From: a virus
Length of the DNA: 63,536 nucleotides
IMG/VR virus record: IMGVR_UViG_3300033153_003999
Location: 1 to 63,536 of that record
Direction: 5' to 3' (one strand)
Part shown: positions 7,457-14,243 of the stretch, in pieces
Layout of the letters: each line of letters opens with the position of its first letter
Position numbering within the stretch: position 1 is the first letter of the stretch
The notes under the pieces: model-generated
What the model saw: only the letters and a program-made list of their open reading frames with translations
Databases searched by the model: none
What the model was told of the DNA's origin: nothing
Position numbers and translations under genes: made by a program

Positions 7457-7824
7457 GAGAGATTAAATTCAGGGCTTGGGATTCTTTACACAACGATATG
7501 TCGCTGCCATTCGATCTTGGGGAAGATTTCAACTTCTTTTGCGAAGAGCATAAAAAGCACACAGTCCCGCATAATTGTGTAGTGAACCAACAATTCACCG
7601 TCATGCAATACACCGGACTAAAAGACAAGAACAGTGTGGAGATATATGAAGGGGATATTGTAAAGCTCATAGGCTGGAATTATACGGGCTATGTGGTTTT
7701 TGAGCATTGCGAGTTCATTACAAAGAACAATAGTGAAAAGTCATATTCGCTCTCTCCGAAAGAAGGTGAACAGCTAGAAGTAATCGGAAACATCTACGAA
7801 AACCCGGAGCTGTTGGGTGATTGA
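7453..7824 (+). CDS. YopX family protein
   Basis: A 123-residue protein with the family hallmarks: MREIKFRAWD at the start, MQYTGLKDKNSVEIYEGDIV in the middle, and VIGNIYENPELL at the end. YopX is found in many phages and its function is unknown. ATGA overlap with rusA. It is more AT-rich than its neighbours, suggesting recent acquisition. Confidence 0.9.
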   Translation: MREIKFRAWDSLHNDMSLPFDLGEDFNFFCEEHKKHTVPHNCVVNQQFTVMQYTGLKDKNSVEIYEGDIVKLIGWNYTGYVVFEHCEFITKNNSEKSYSLSPKEGEQLEVIGNIYENPELLGD

Positions 7825-8197
7825 GTGGGTGGACGATGAATTAAAGTCGTGGGCGCGCTGGGCCAGTCAACGCATTGACAGCGGTCTCGGCTACCCGAAC
7901 AAGACGCTCGAGGCCGAAATGATACGCATGGGCGGGATCCTGATAAGCGGGAGCGGCGCCTGGTCGTCACCGACTAACCCGCGAGCGGAGTTTGTGGAGC
8001 GGTGTATCAACAAGCTCGGTGAAAAGCATCGAGAGGTCGTGCTGGTCAGGTATCTGACGTTTGGGCCCCCGCTGGAAAAGGCCAAACAACTGCACTGCTC
8101 GGTCAAGCACTACTACCATCAGGTGCACAAGGCGCACCAGCGGATGGAGGAGATCTATTTCAAGCTGAAAACCCCGCTTGACGCCGTAGGTGAATGA
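7817..8197 (+). CDS. Q-like late antiterminator / sigma-region-4-like protein
   Basis: A 126-residue protein starting with GTG 7817. The second half (FVERCINKLGEKHREVVLVRYL, then a helix-turn-helix like region to MEEIYFK) resembles phage antitermination Q/ArpU proteins with a sigma-70 region 4-like fold. It is the last gene of the early operon, the position of lambda Q, followed by a terminator. The likely role is switching on the late genes from 9984 onward; the target site is not identified. Confidence 0.65.
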   Translation: MIEWVDDELKSWARWASQRIDSGLGYPNKTLEAEMIRMGGILISGSGAWSSPTNPRAEFVERCINKLGEKHREVVLVRYLTFGPPLEKAKQLHCSVKHYYHQVHKAHQRMEEIYFKLKTPLDAVGE

Positions 8198-8272
8198 ATA
8201 TAGTCTTTTTCTCCAGGATAACGGTTCTGCCCCCGCGGGGCCGGGATCCGGAATACCCCTGATGATGATCTT

Positions 8273-8302
8273 AAAACTCCTCGCCTGCCGGGGAGTTTTT
8301 TT
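8273..8302 (+). terminator. Intrinsic terminator of the early plus-strand operon
   Basis: AAACTCC pairs with GGAGTTT around a nine- to eleven-base loop and runs into seven T residues. It lies 76 bases after the Q-like gene. Confidence 0.8.
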
Positions 8303-8306
8303 ATGC

Positions 8307-8330
8307 AAAAAAAAGCCCGCCAGAGCGGGC
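8307..8330 (-). terminator. Intrinsic terminator of the minus-strand cluster
   Basis: Read on the minus strand, GCCCGC, a four-base loop and GCGGGC are followed by eight T residues. It ends the operon 8344-9904 and sits back to back with the plus-strand terminator. Confidence 0.85.
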
Positions 8331-8343
8331 TCAAGGTGAGCGG

Positions 8344-8541
8344 CTATCGCCGCAGCACAGAGGTTATGTCATCGGGATTGATCCAGATCTCTGACATGAG
8401 ATCGGTTACCCGGACTTTGGTTTTGCTGATGAAAGTCACAACTCCTTGCCGTTCAACGGCTGTGTTGTGGGTGTCACGGCCAAGTGGGTAAAACTTGACG
8501 CTGGATCCCATGCCGAAAGTGTTACCGGTATCAGGTTCCAT
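8344..8541 (-). CDS. Small unknown protein (SH3-like?)
   Basis: A 65-residue, beta-rich protein (VKFYPL, GVVTFISKTKVRVTD, EIWINPDDI), suggestive of a small barrel such as an SH3 or KOW-like fold, but no family is recognised. GGAG lies seven bases upstream of the ATG. Last gene of the minus-strand cluster. Confidence 0.6.
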   Translation of the reverse strand: MEPDTGNTFGMGSSVKFYPLGRDTHNTAVERQGVVTFISKTKVRVTDLMSEIWINPDDITSVLRR

Positions 8542-8800
8542 GATAGTGCTCCAGTATGTAGGCTTCGATTGCTTCTATCTGGTGGTGCGACAAAAGCGGA
8601 AAGATATCGATAACGACGTCGCTGAGTTCCACGGTAGCCGAGTCGAGATCCACTTTGGCTGGCTCTGCCGGTGATGTTTCCAGATCCCCTATGTGCCGGG
8701 TTGGTGGCAATGCCCTGTGATATTCATAGGATATGACAGCGTGCCATTCGCTGCCTTCACCCATGACATCAAGCTCAACGGTGACGGATGCGTTCATCAT
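8531..8800 (-). CDS. Unknown protein
   Basis: An 89-residue acidic protein; the N-terminal half is beta-like (ASVTVELDVM, WHAVISYEYH) and the C-terminal half helical (HHQIEAIEAYILEH). It resembles small phage proteins with a DUF-type single-domain fold, not further assignable. Start overlaps the stop of the upstream gene. Confidence 0.6.
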   Translation of the reverse strand: MMNASVTVELDVMGEGSEWHAVISYEYHRALPPTRHIGDLETSPAEPAKVDLDSATVELSDVVIDIFPLLSHHQIEAIEAYILEHYHGT

Positions 8801-9099
8801 AGCGAGAGCGCCTGTTGGCCGTGGCTTGTTTCAGACACGGCTGGCTCTTCGTTCTCCAAGGGCAGGATGTTATCGATCCGGGTATGGACGTTGATAACGA
8901 TCCAGCCACTATTCTGGAGTTCGATCATGCCGGAGTAGCCATCATAGAAACGAGACTCTTCGACTTCGCGCAGGATGCCGTCGAAGTTGCTGTTCTTCCA
9001 GTCGTCCACCTTGCGATTGAACCGTGCCGGTGGCTTGGGTGTGCCATCGCGTACTGATACGCGCTGACCGATCGCTGCTATTGCTTGTTCATGGTTCAT
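8797..9099 (-). CDS. Unknown protein
   Basis: A 100-residue protein preceded by AGAGGAGACGACC. RFNRKVDDWKNSNFDGILRE and SGWIVINVHTRIDNIL suggest a compact mixed fold. Not recognised. Confidence 0.65.
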   Translation of the reverse strand: MNHEQAIAAIGQRVSVRDGTPKPPARFNRKVDDWKNSNFDGILREVEESRFYDGYSGMIELQNSGWIVINVHTRIDNILPLENEEPAVSETSHGQQALSL

Positions 9100-9160
9100 G
9101 GTCGTCTCCTCTGTGATTACGGGTTAGATCCGTATGCCCCCTCCGAGAGGCATAGAGATT

Positions 9161-9553
9161 TTATTCGTAGTGTGGCCGCTCTTTCGGATAGTTCTTACCA
9201 TGGTGAGATTCGATAGCGATTCGGTACTGGCCCATCGACGATACGGACGAGATGCTTGGACGACCTTCGTTCATTTCGACTTCACGCATTTTGCACTCGG
9301 CCCTCCAGTGAGGGTATGAGCCGCCAGCAGGTAGGGGCACGGAATCAACCAGCTCGCTGGTGTTGAAGTACCAGCCACCTTCCTCTGGCCCACCGTATGC
9401 GCGGTCGTCCAGATAGGTGTTGATGTACAAGGGCATGGCGCGGATCTCGAGATCGAGCAAATGCGCGACGTGAGAGAAGGCACCGGCGCCGAACGCGTTG
9501 ATCGCCACGGCACGGTTAAAGGTGAGATTGTTTAGGTATTGCTGCTGGTTCAC
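9161..9553 (-). CDS. Unknown protein, GTG start
   Basis: About 130 residues. GTG 9553 is chosen because GGAGG lies five bases upstream; TTG 9565 would add four residues. The sequence is enriched in Tyr, Asn and Ala with no recognised motif. Confidence 0.6.
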   Translation of the reverse strand: MNQQQYLNNLTFNRAVAINAFGAGAFSHVAHLLDLEIRAMPLYINTYLDDRAYGGPEEGGWYFNTSELVDSVPLPAGGSYPHWRAECKMREVEMNEGRPSISSVSSMGQYRIAIESHHGKNYPKERPHYE

Positions 9554-9554
9554 G

Positions 9555-9644
9555 TCAGCCTCCAAAGGGGGCAGCGGCCAAGGCCACCACCACCCAAATG
9601 ATGATTGGGTAGAAATCTGCCCAGATTTTGCGGAGCGTGCTCAT
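9555..9644 (-). CDS. 29-residue membrane peptide
   Basis: A very short frame starting at an ATGA overlap with its upstream neighbour and ending just before the next start. A single hydrophobic helix (FYPIIIWVVVALAAAPF). Its tight packing between two genes supports it; function unknown. Confidence 0.45.
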   Translation of the reverse strand: MSTLRKIWADFYPIIIWVVVALAAAPFGG

Positions 9645-9904
9645 AAAGTCTCGAATACGCCGTTGTCATTCTCGTAATCGATGCGAGTACAGCCGGCATT
9701 GACCATGCCGAAATCATCGAGGGGATCGAATGCTTCCTCGGTGCACTGGCCTTGGTAGTACAGGATGTCGTCATCGTCATACATGCGGAAGCGATGCGGG
9801 TAGTTGTGCATCTTGTCTTCCTTTTTGGCGCCATTACTGTAGATGAAAGCCGGGCCTTCATCCTTGCAGGGGCCGTGGAAGTCGGTGATTATGAACTTAG
9901 CCAT
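9641..9904 (-). CDS. Unknown acidic protein
   Basis: An 87-residue protein starting at ATG 9904, which carries a perfect GAGGAGAC site. It has MAKFIITDFHGPCKDEGPAF at the start and a highly acidic RMYDDDDILY stretch. First gene of the minus-strand cluster. Not recognised. Confidence 0.65.
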   Translation of the reverse strand: MAKFIITDFHGPCKDEGPAFIYSNGAKKEDKMHNYPHRFRMYDDDDILYYQGQCTEEAFDPLDDFGMVNAGCTRIDYENDNGVFETL

Positions 9905-9983
9905 ATTGTCTCCTCTGTGTAGGGTATTATTACCCATGAGGTCATGTTGAACTTATTCCACAAGATAGTCAAGAGGAGACGCT
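9905..9983. promoter_or_regulatory. Divergent control region between minus cluster and late genes
   Basis: Seventy-nine bases between the divergently read genes. A plus-strand TTGAAC (9947-9952) and a minus-strand TTGACT (9972-9967) could be -35 elements, but neither has a good -10 at 16-18 bases. The late promoter or the Q-type loading site may lie here. Confidence 0.35.
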
Positions 9984-10061
9984 ATGCCTATAAATAGAGG
10001 GGTAAAAGCTAAATATCAGGAGAGGATCCATGAGCGACAATCAGCCGGAGAGAGCATATAA
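9984..10061 (+). CDS. Possible 25-residue leader peptide
   Basis: ATG 9984 has an excellent AGAGGAGAC site three bases upstream. The 25-codon frame ends 30 bases inside the next gene, so it could couple translation of 10030-10254. It might also be a relic or a leader; the product has no features. Confidence 0.35.
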   Translation: MPINRGVKAKYQERIHERQSAGESI

Positions 10062-10254
10062 CATCCAGGTTGATGCTACCGTTGTGTCCAAGGATCTTGG
10101 CGAGGCTCTCGGTGAAATGCTAACAGCTGTTACTCGCCTCGCAGACGAGAAAGGATCCGAAGTCGGTAACTACACGCTTATCAATCATGGTGCTATCTGC
10201 GGTTACCTGGATGTGACCGAAACCCGAATGGATGACCGCGAGGGAATGAACTGA
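10030..10254 (+). CDS. Unknown small protein upstream of terminase
   Basis: A 74-residue protein preceded by CAGGAGAGGATCC. Acidic, mixed fold (AYNIQVDATVVSKDLGEALG). TGATGG overlap with the small terminase gene. Confidence 0.65.
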   Translation: MSDNQPERAYNIQVDATVVSKDLGEALGEMLTAVTRLADEKGSEVGNYTLINHGAICGYLDVTETRMDDREGMN

Positions 10255-10787
10255 TGGCCGGCGGTCAACACCAGATACAGGACTTAACCTGTAAGGCAAA
10301 CATCAAGCTCACTCGTAGTGAGAAACGCTTCTGTGATCTATTGCGACTAAACCCAGGTTTACCACAGTACAAGGCCTATATGCAGGCCTTTCCCAGAACC
10401 AAGAAGGAAAACACAGCAAGTACGAGCGCTAACAAGCTTTTGAAGAAGCCTGAGATACACGCATATTTGCAGCTGAAGCTGCGAGAAGCCGAGGAAGCGA
10501 CTGATCTTGATGAAAAATGGGTGCTTCGCAGACTGCGAACTATCAGTGATCGTTGCATGGTTGCCGAAGCTGTTGAAGCGTTCGATCCCGACATGAAGAT
10601 GATGGTGCCCACTGGCGAGTATAAGTTTGATAGCAGTGGCGCCAACAAATCCACTGAGTTGATCGGCAAACACTTCAAGATGTTCACTGACAAGATCGAC
10701 GTGAATCAGAAGACTACCGTTCGCTTTGACCTGCATTTCGGTGGCGAGAAGCCAAAGAGCCCGAAGGATGCAAAATCCGATAAGTAA
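10254..10787 (+). CDS. Terminase small subunit
   Basis: A 177-residue protein with the Terminase_2-type helix-turn-helix region: LTRSEKRFCDLLRLNPGLPQ, KAYMQAFP and SANKLLKKPEIHAYL. These proteins recognise the packaging site on viral DNA and regulate the large subunit. The C terminus ends in a beta-strand and basic tail (TTVRFDLHFGGEKPKSPKD). The large subunit lies 3.4 kb downstream, separated by small genes, an unusual distance. Confidence 0.85.
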   Translation: MAGGQHQIQDLTCKANIKLTRSEKRFCDLLRLNPGLPQYKAYMQAFPRTKKENTASTSANKLLKKPEIHAYLQLKLREAEEATDLDEKWVLRRLRTISDRCMVAEAVEAFDPDMKMMVPTGEYKFDSSGANKSTELIGKHFKMFTDKIDVNQKTTVRFDLHFGGEKPKSPKDAKSDK

Positions 10788-10920
10788 ACTCTGGTGCTGG
10801 TTGCTCGGCCATAACTGGGCCAAGCACACGCAGTACGATGGTCGCAACGGTTACGGTTTTCCAATAGCAAAAGTTACAAGGTATCGATGTCTCCGTTGCG
10901 GGGACTGTCGGTATGAATGA
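10768..10920 (+). CDS. DUF1660-like small zinc protein
   Basis: A 50-residue protein overlapping the terminase small subunit by 20 bases. LWCWLLGHNW followed by YRCLRCGDCRYE fits the small prophage family DUF1660, with His and Cys residues placed for zinc binding. Confidence 0.6.
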   Translation: MQNPISKLWCWLLGHNWAKHTQYDGRNGYGFPIAKVTRYRCLRCGDCRYE

Positions 10921-11238
10921 GTTATGTCCTCCCCGATGCGGATCAGCTTCCGTCTCCTCGGGGCAATTGGCGGAGGGGAGGGCTCCAGTTTTGATTCTGC
11001 GATTAATACACATACCGGCGGATAGGGCGTTCGGCCAGAGTCAATTCAGTTTTCCCCCATAGGATATGGTGAACGTGAAAAGATACACGGCATCGGGGGA
11101 AATTCAGAGGTGTTATGGGTAGGGTCTGGTTGAGATCGCGGCTTGTGCTCGCTCTCACGAGGTCGAAATCTATCAACATCACCGAAAAGAGCACAAATGC
11201 CCGTTATGGGCGACATTCACCAACAAAGGAGATCCGTT
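10921..11238. other. 318-base stretch without a convincing gene
   Basis: Open frames here are short and lack ribosome-binding sites. A 53-codon frame from the ATG near 11115 runs into the next gene but is basic, low in structure and probably a shadow. GTCTCCTC at 10952 is the common ribosome-binding motif on the opposite strand, so a decayed minus-strand gene or a control element is possible. Confidence 0.4.
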
Positions 11239-11658
11239 ATGGACTCAGGCTTACCACCAGAACTCAGCTTCTATGAAGAAGTGCAAAACAAGACTCCATG
11301 GTTTTCAGACCTGGATGACTGGCTCACCAACCTGGGCAAGTTTACTGCCGCAAATGATATTGAATACCTCGAGCGCGACACGCCGGACATCATCCGGTAC
11401 AGGATTTACACGGACAACAACAGGTACACAATCATGGCTTGCCGGCCATTCCCGGGTAAGAAGGGGTATCTCGGCTGCATTGCAAGCAACCGCAAGACCA
11501 GAGCCGGTGAGGACTGGCATCGTGGCAACGATCTGGCCGATGGTTTCTACCATCCGGATACGTGGCACGAGATCCTGGCCGACATCGTGTCGTATGAATT
11601 GGTTAAGGTGCACACGCCCAAGGAAGATGGGCCCGTCACTGAAAGCGCACAGGCCTAG
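11239..11658 (+). CDS. Unknown protein
   Basis: A 139-residue protein; ATG 11239 is preceded by AAAGGAGATCCG. NRYTIMACRPFPGKKGYLGC and DWHRGNDLADGFY suggest a compact alpha/beta fold. Similar sequences occur as phage hypothetical proteins; no function known to me. Confidence 0.65.
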   Translation: MDSGLPPELSFYEEVQNKTPWFSDLDDWLTNLGKFTAANDIEYLERDTPDIIRYRIYTDNNRYTIMACRPFPGKKGYLGCIASNRKTRAGEDWHRGNDLADGFYHPDTWHEILADIVSYELVKVHTPKEDGPVTESAQA

Positions 11659-11703
11659 CCAACTGGCCTTTATTTAGCTGGCAACTACCGAGAGGAAAGA
11701 ATC

Positions 11704-11901
11704 ATGGGTAAATTCGATCAAATAGCTGGTGAGGAAATGCCAGTAATTGCTTTTGCAGACCTGGTTGCCGCTGCTGCCGCTAATATCGGCTATGTCGCAT
11801 GGTGTCCCACCGGCATTGCTGGCTCGGCTGGCCTGATTGTGTCTAATGGCACGAACTGGGTTCAGGTCGCAGACGGCACTACGACTGCCGCTGAATCCTA
11901 A
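11704..11901 (+). CDS. Small Ala/Gly-rich protein
   Basis: A 65-residue protein with GAGAGGAAAG upstream. Beta-like C terminus (GLIVSNGTNWVQVADGTTTA), of the kind seen in small capsid decoration or fibre-associated proteins. Possibly virion-associated. Confidence 0.6.
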   Translation: MGKFDQIAGEEMPVIAFADLVAAAAANIGYVAWCPTGIAGSAGLIVSNGTNWVQVADGTTTAAES

Positions 11902-12004
11902 CTGATTGTCTGGATCTCGGGCAGGAGCCCGGATCTAGGCTGTTCCCGAAATCTATACTTAGTGGCCAGGGATGGCTGGTTAGCGACCTTTGGAGGACGC
12001 AGAT

Positions 12005-12433
12005 ATGTCATGGCGTGAAAATCTTAACGTAAATCAACTGACTCTCGGCAGTAACATGGTCAATCAATCAGACGGCCCCCAGGGTGTCGTTATGACGGTT
12101 GGTACTCAAGCTGCCGATGTCATTACCGTCGCATGTCAATTCAACGACGCGAACGGCAAAGCATTGGAAGTGCCGGGGGCTTTATCCTGGTATCTGGCTG
12201 ACGATGCTGCTGGATTGACTCCAACCGCTGCTGCACCTGATGTCGGCACTGCTGCCGGTACAGATGGAGCAATAATCGAAAACGTGGCGAATGTCGCTGG
12301 CGTGGCAGTAAGCGAGGTTGATGGTGACGTCGACATTGCTATTGAAGACGCCACCGGTACGCCGACGTGGTACTTAGTATTTATATTACCGACTGGCAAG
12401 CTCGCCATCTCGGACGCGATTACCTTCGCGTAA
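12005..12433 (+). CDS. Probable virion (decoration-like) protein
   Basis: A 142-residue, beta-rich, acidic protein low in Lys and Cys. VITVACQFNDANGKALEVPG and TPTWYLVFILPTGKLAISDA look like an immunoglobulin-like or jelly-roll sandwich, as in phage surface proteins. TGGAGGACGCAGAT precedes the ATG. An intrinsic terminator follows, so it may be made in large amounts. Confidence 0.6.
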   Translation: MSWRENLNVNQLTLGSNMVNQSDGPQGVVMTVGTQAADVITVACQFNDANGKALEVPGALSWYLADDAAGLTPTAAAPDVGTAAGTDGAIIENVANVAGVAVSEVDGDVDIAIEDATGTPTWYLVFILPTGKLAISDAITFA

Positions 12434-12445
12434 GACTGACTGATT

Positions 12446-12470
12446 GCCCCCCCACAAGGGGGGCTTTCTT
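12446..12470 (+). terminator. Intrinsic terminator
   Basis: GCCCCCC pairs with GGGGGGC around ACAA or similar, followed by TTTCTT. Directly after the decoration-like gene. Confidence 0.75.
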
Positions 12471-12505
12471 CATGGCGAGCTAACTCTCAAGAGGAGGTAG
12501 CCGCT

Positions 12506-12673
12506 ATGAATGACGTACAGAAGGCACTTGTGCGCCTGGCACAGGACAAGAAAGTAGAAGTAGATACCCGACCAAAGGTCGTTACCTACATGGGCCAAGA
12601 TGGCAAAATGCACACCGTCAATGAGGGTGAGCGCGTGCCGGTTCTGCCTGTTCGTGACTGCCTGATAGTTTAA
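12506..12673 (+). CDS. 55-residue unknown protein
   Basis: ATG 12506 is preceded by AAGAGGAGGTAGCCGCT. Charged protein with KVVTYMGQDGKMHTVNEGE. The next gene's GAGGAGAC site overlaps its stop codon. Unknown function. Confidence 0.6.
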   Translation: MNDVQKALVRLAQDKKVEVDTRPKVVTYMGQDGKMHTVNEGERVPVLPVRDCLIV

Positions 12674-12684
12674 GAGGAGACGCT

Positions 12685-12894
12685 ATGGACGAAGTAATTG
12701 ACGTAACCGTTGTCAATTTCCCCGACGGAACTACGGTCTGGATCCAGACTGACGAGTACGAGGCCGATTACCTGGACAAATGCCTCGCTGCCTGGAAAGA
12801 GAGCAAGACCGAGCTTTACCTGATCGATCGTTTGCTCAAGATCGCAGAACGGGATCCGGTCATCATCAAGCACCCCGAGAGGAAGGTCGAATGA
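12685..12894 (+). CDS. Small unknown protein
   Basis: A 69-residue acidic protein with the GAGGAGACGCT site. EVIDVTVVNFPDGTTVWIQT at the start is beta-like, the remainder helical. Unknown. Confidence 0.65.
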   Translation: MDEVIDVTVVNFPDGTTVWIQTDEYEADYLDKCLAAWKESKTELYLIDRLLKIAERDPVIIKHPERKVE

Positions 12895-13031
12895 GCGCCA
12901 TAATCCGGTGGTTCAAATCTATTCATGCCAATGACCCGGTACATGCCTGCCATTTCTACAAGAAAAATGGCTGTTCCCATGTTGATGGAATGTTATGTGA
13001 CATGGATACCTGCACGATGAGGAAGCTATGA
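12891..13031 (+). CDS. 46-residue Cys-rich protein
   Basis: Starts at an ATGA overlap. Four cysteines and two histidines (HACHFYKKNGCSH, LCDMDTC) could bind zinc. Unknown. Confidence 0.55.
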   Translation: MSAIIRWFKSIHANDPVHACHFYKKNGCSHVDGMLCDMDTCTMRKL

Positions 13032-13375
13032 GCGGCTGGATAGGTGTAGATCTGGATGGCACGCTCGCCCACTACGACGAGTGGCGCGGTATCGAGCATA
13101 TTGGTGACCTGGTTGAGGCCATGCGGATCCGTGTCTTGCGTTGGTGTGCCGATGGCGTCGAGGTCAAGATCTTCACGGCTCGCGTTCACCCCGAAGATAC
13201 GAGGGAAGAGGTCATCGGCTACATTCATGCTTGGCTCGAGAAACATGGCATGCCAAAGCTGGAAGTCACCAACGTCAAGGACTTTGGCATGATCGAGCTA
13301 TGGGATGACCGCTGCGTGCAGGTGATCCCGAACCTGGGCTGCCCGGTGTCACCGATATACGCAGGCAGGAAGTAA
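13028..13375 (+). CDS. HAD-superfamily phosphatase-like protein
   Basis: A 115-residue protein with motif I GVDLDGTLAHYDEW at the N terminus, motif II KIFTAR and a C-terminal ELWDDRCVQVIPNLG acidic motif. HAD enzymes transfer or hydrolyse phosphate through the first Asp. Short, capless HADs of this type are common in phages; a nucleotidase or DNA-end phosphatase role is possible. ATGA overlap upstream. Confidence 0.75.
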   Translation: MSGWIGVDLDGTLAHYDEWRGIEHIGDLVEAMRIRVLRWCADGVEVKIFTARVHPEDTREEVIGYIHAWLEKHGMPKLEVTNVKDFGMIELWDDRCVQVIPNLGCPVSPIYAGRK

Positions 13376-13522
13376 ATGCCGGTCTATACCGACGAGACCT
13401 TTGCACAATGGCGAGCGAGGGCGACATGGCGAGACTGGATGGAAGAAGCCCTTTATTTCAACGTGTTATCGCTTTTTATCACCATGAGCGGGCTAATGAC
13501 CTATGTGCACGTAGGGGGATGA
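13376..13522 (+). CDS. 48-residue protein with hydrophobic tail
   Basis: Starts one base after the previous stop. The last 20 residues are hydrophobic (NVLSLFITMSGLMTYVHVG), so it may be membrane-associated. Unknown. Confidence 0.5.
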   Translation: MPVYTDETFAQWRARATWRDWMEEALYFNVLSLFITMSGLMTYVHVGG

Positions 13523-13523
13523 C

Positions 13524-13727
13524 ATGCGAACACCAGAAGAGATCTTGTCCAATATTAAGCAAGAGGTGGGGGCGGGGCTCCGCTTTCACGAGGCCACCGG
13601 TTTATGGTCAGAATATGTACAGTCCAGCTTCAAGGAGAATCTAGATGCACAAAACTACAAGCAAGAAAACAGAAGGCCCGCAGGCGAAGGCTGCCTCCCG
13701 GCCGAAGATGAAGCGCTTTCCCAATAA
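13524..13727 (+). CDS. Small unknown protein
   Basis: A 67-residue protein; TAGGGGGATGAC precedes the ATG. RTPEEILSNIKQEVGAGLRF begins it; the last 25 residues overlap the next gene in another frame and may be poorly constrained. Confidence 0.5.
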   Translation: MRTPEEILSNIKQEVGAGLRFHEATGLWSEYVQSSFKENLDAQNYKQENRRPAGEGCLPAEDEALSQ

Positions 13728-13812
13728 CGATGGTCTCAAGGCCGTGACACCGGCTGGTAAGGTGGAAGAGACAGGCACCGGCAATCGTCGCGGTAACCCG
13801 AGTCTGAGCTAA
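13645..13812 (+). CDS. 55-residue basic protein
   Basis: ATG 13645 has AAGGAGAATCTAG upstream. Lys/Thr/Ser-rich and low in hydrophobics, so probably disordered. Its TAA overlaps the next ATG (TAATGG), supporting translation. Confidence 0.5.
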   Translation: MHKTTSKKTEGPQAKAASRPKMKRFPNNDGLKAVTPAGKVEETGTGNRRGNPSLS

Positions 13813-14243
13813 TGGAGTTTGCTCAGGCTTTTCTCTGCGGCAAGCCGCATGACACCGACTTCGAGCCACCAATTCACTACAGATCGGCCAAGACCGGCGG
13901 TCTGGGGCGCAAGTACAATGGTGGTCGCAATCGATGGACGCCGGAAGAGAATCGGATCCTGGTCGAGAACTACCCGATCTCGGGCGTGGAGGGTTGTGTG
14001 CTGTTGCTACCGAATCGTAGCCCGCAGGCCATATCTGTCCAGGCCTGTAAGAAGCGGGTCACGAGCAGCTACAACAGTGGCGCCATTCGCGCGCCATGGT
14101 CAGTTCTTGAGAACGAGATCGTGGCCAAACACGATAGCCCGCAACTGGCCGTTGCCGAATTGGCTCGAGCCGGCTTCACCCGCAGTTACGCAGCCGTGAA
14201 TCAGCGCATAAGCCAGTACAGCAAAAAGCATGGCAATCGTTGA
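13812..14243 (+). CDS. SANT/Myb-like DNA-binding protein
   Basis: A 143-residue protein with WTPEENRILVENYPISGVEG followed by RSPQAISVQACKKRV, a Myb/SANT-type helix-turn-helix. A second weaker copy (APWSVLENEIVAKHD to AAVNQRISQYSKK) follows, so two tandem repeats. It overlaps the large terminase start by 14 bases. A role in packaging-site recognition or late regulation is plausible but unproven. Confidence 0.6.
   Translation: MEFAQAFLCGKPHDTDFEPPIHYRSAKTGGLGRKYNGGRNRWTPEENRILVENYPISGVEGCVLLLPNRSPQAISVQACKKRVTSSYNSGAIRAPWSVLENEIVAKHDSPQLAVAELARAGFTRSYAAVNQRISQYSKKHGNR

Noticed and set aside
8231-8240. CCCCGCGGGG palindrome
   Set aside because: No loop and no T-run; the true terminator is at 8273-8302.
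11143-11238. Upstream extension of the gene starting at 11239
   Set aside because: The ribosome site AAAGGAGATCCG fits ATG 11239; the extension is low in hydrophobic residues and looks non-coding.
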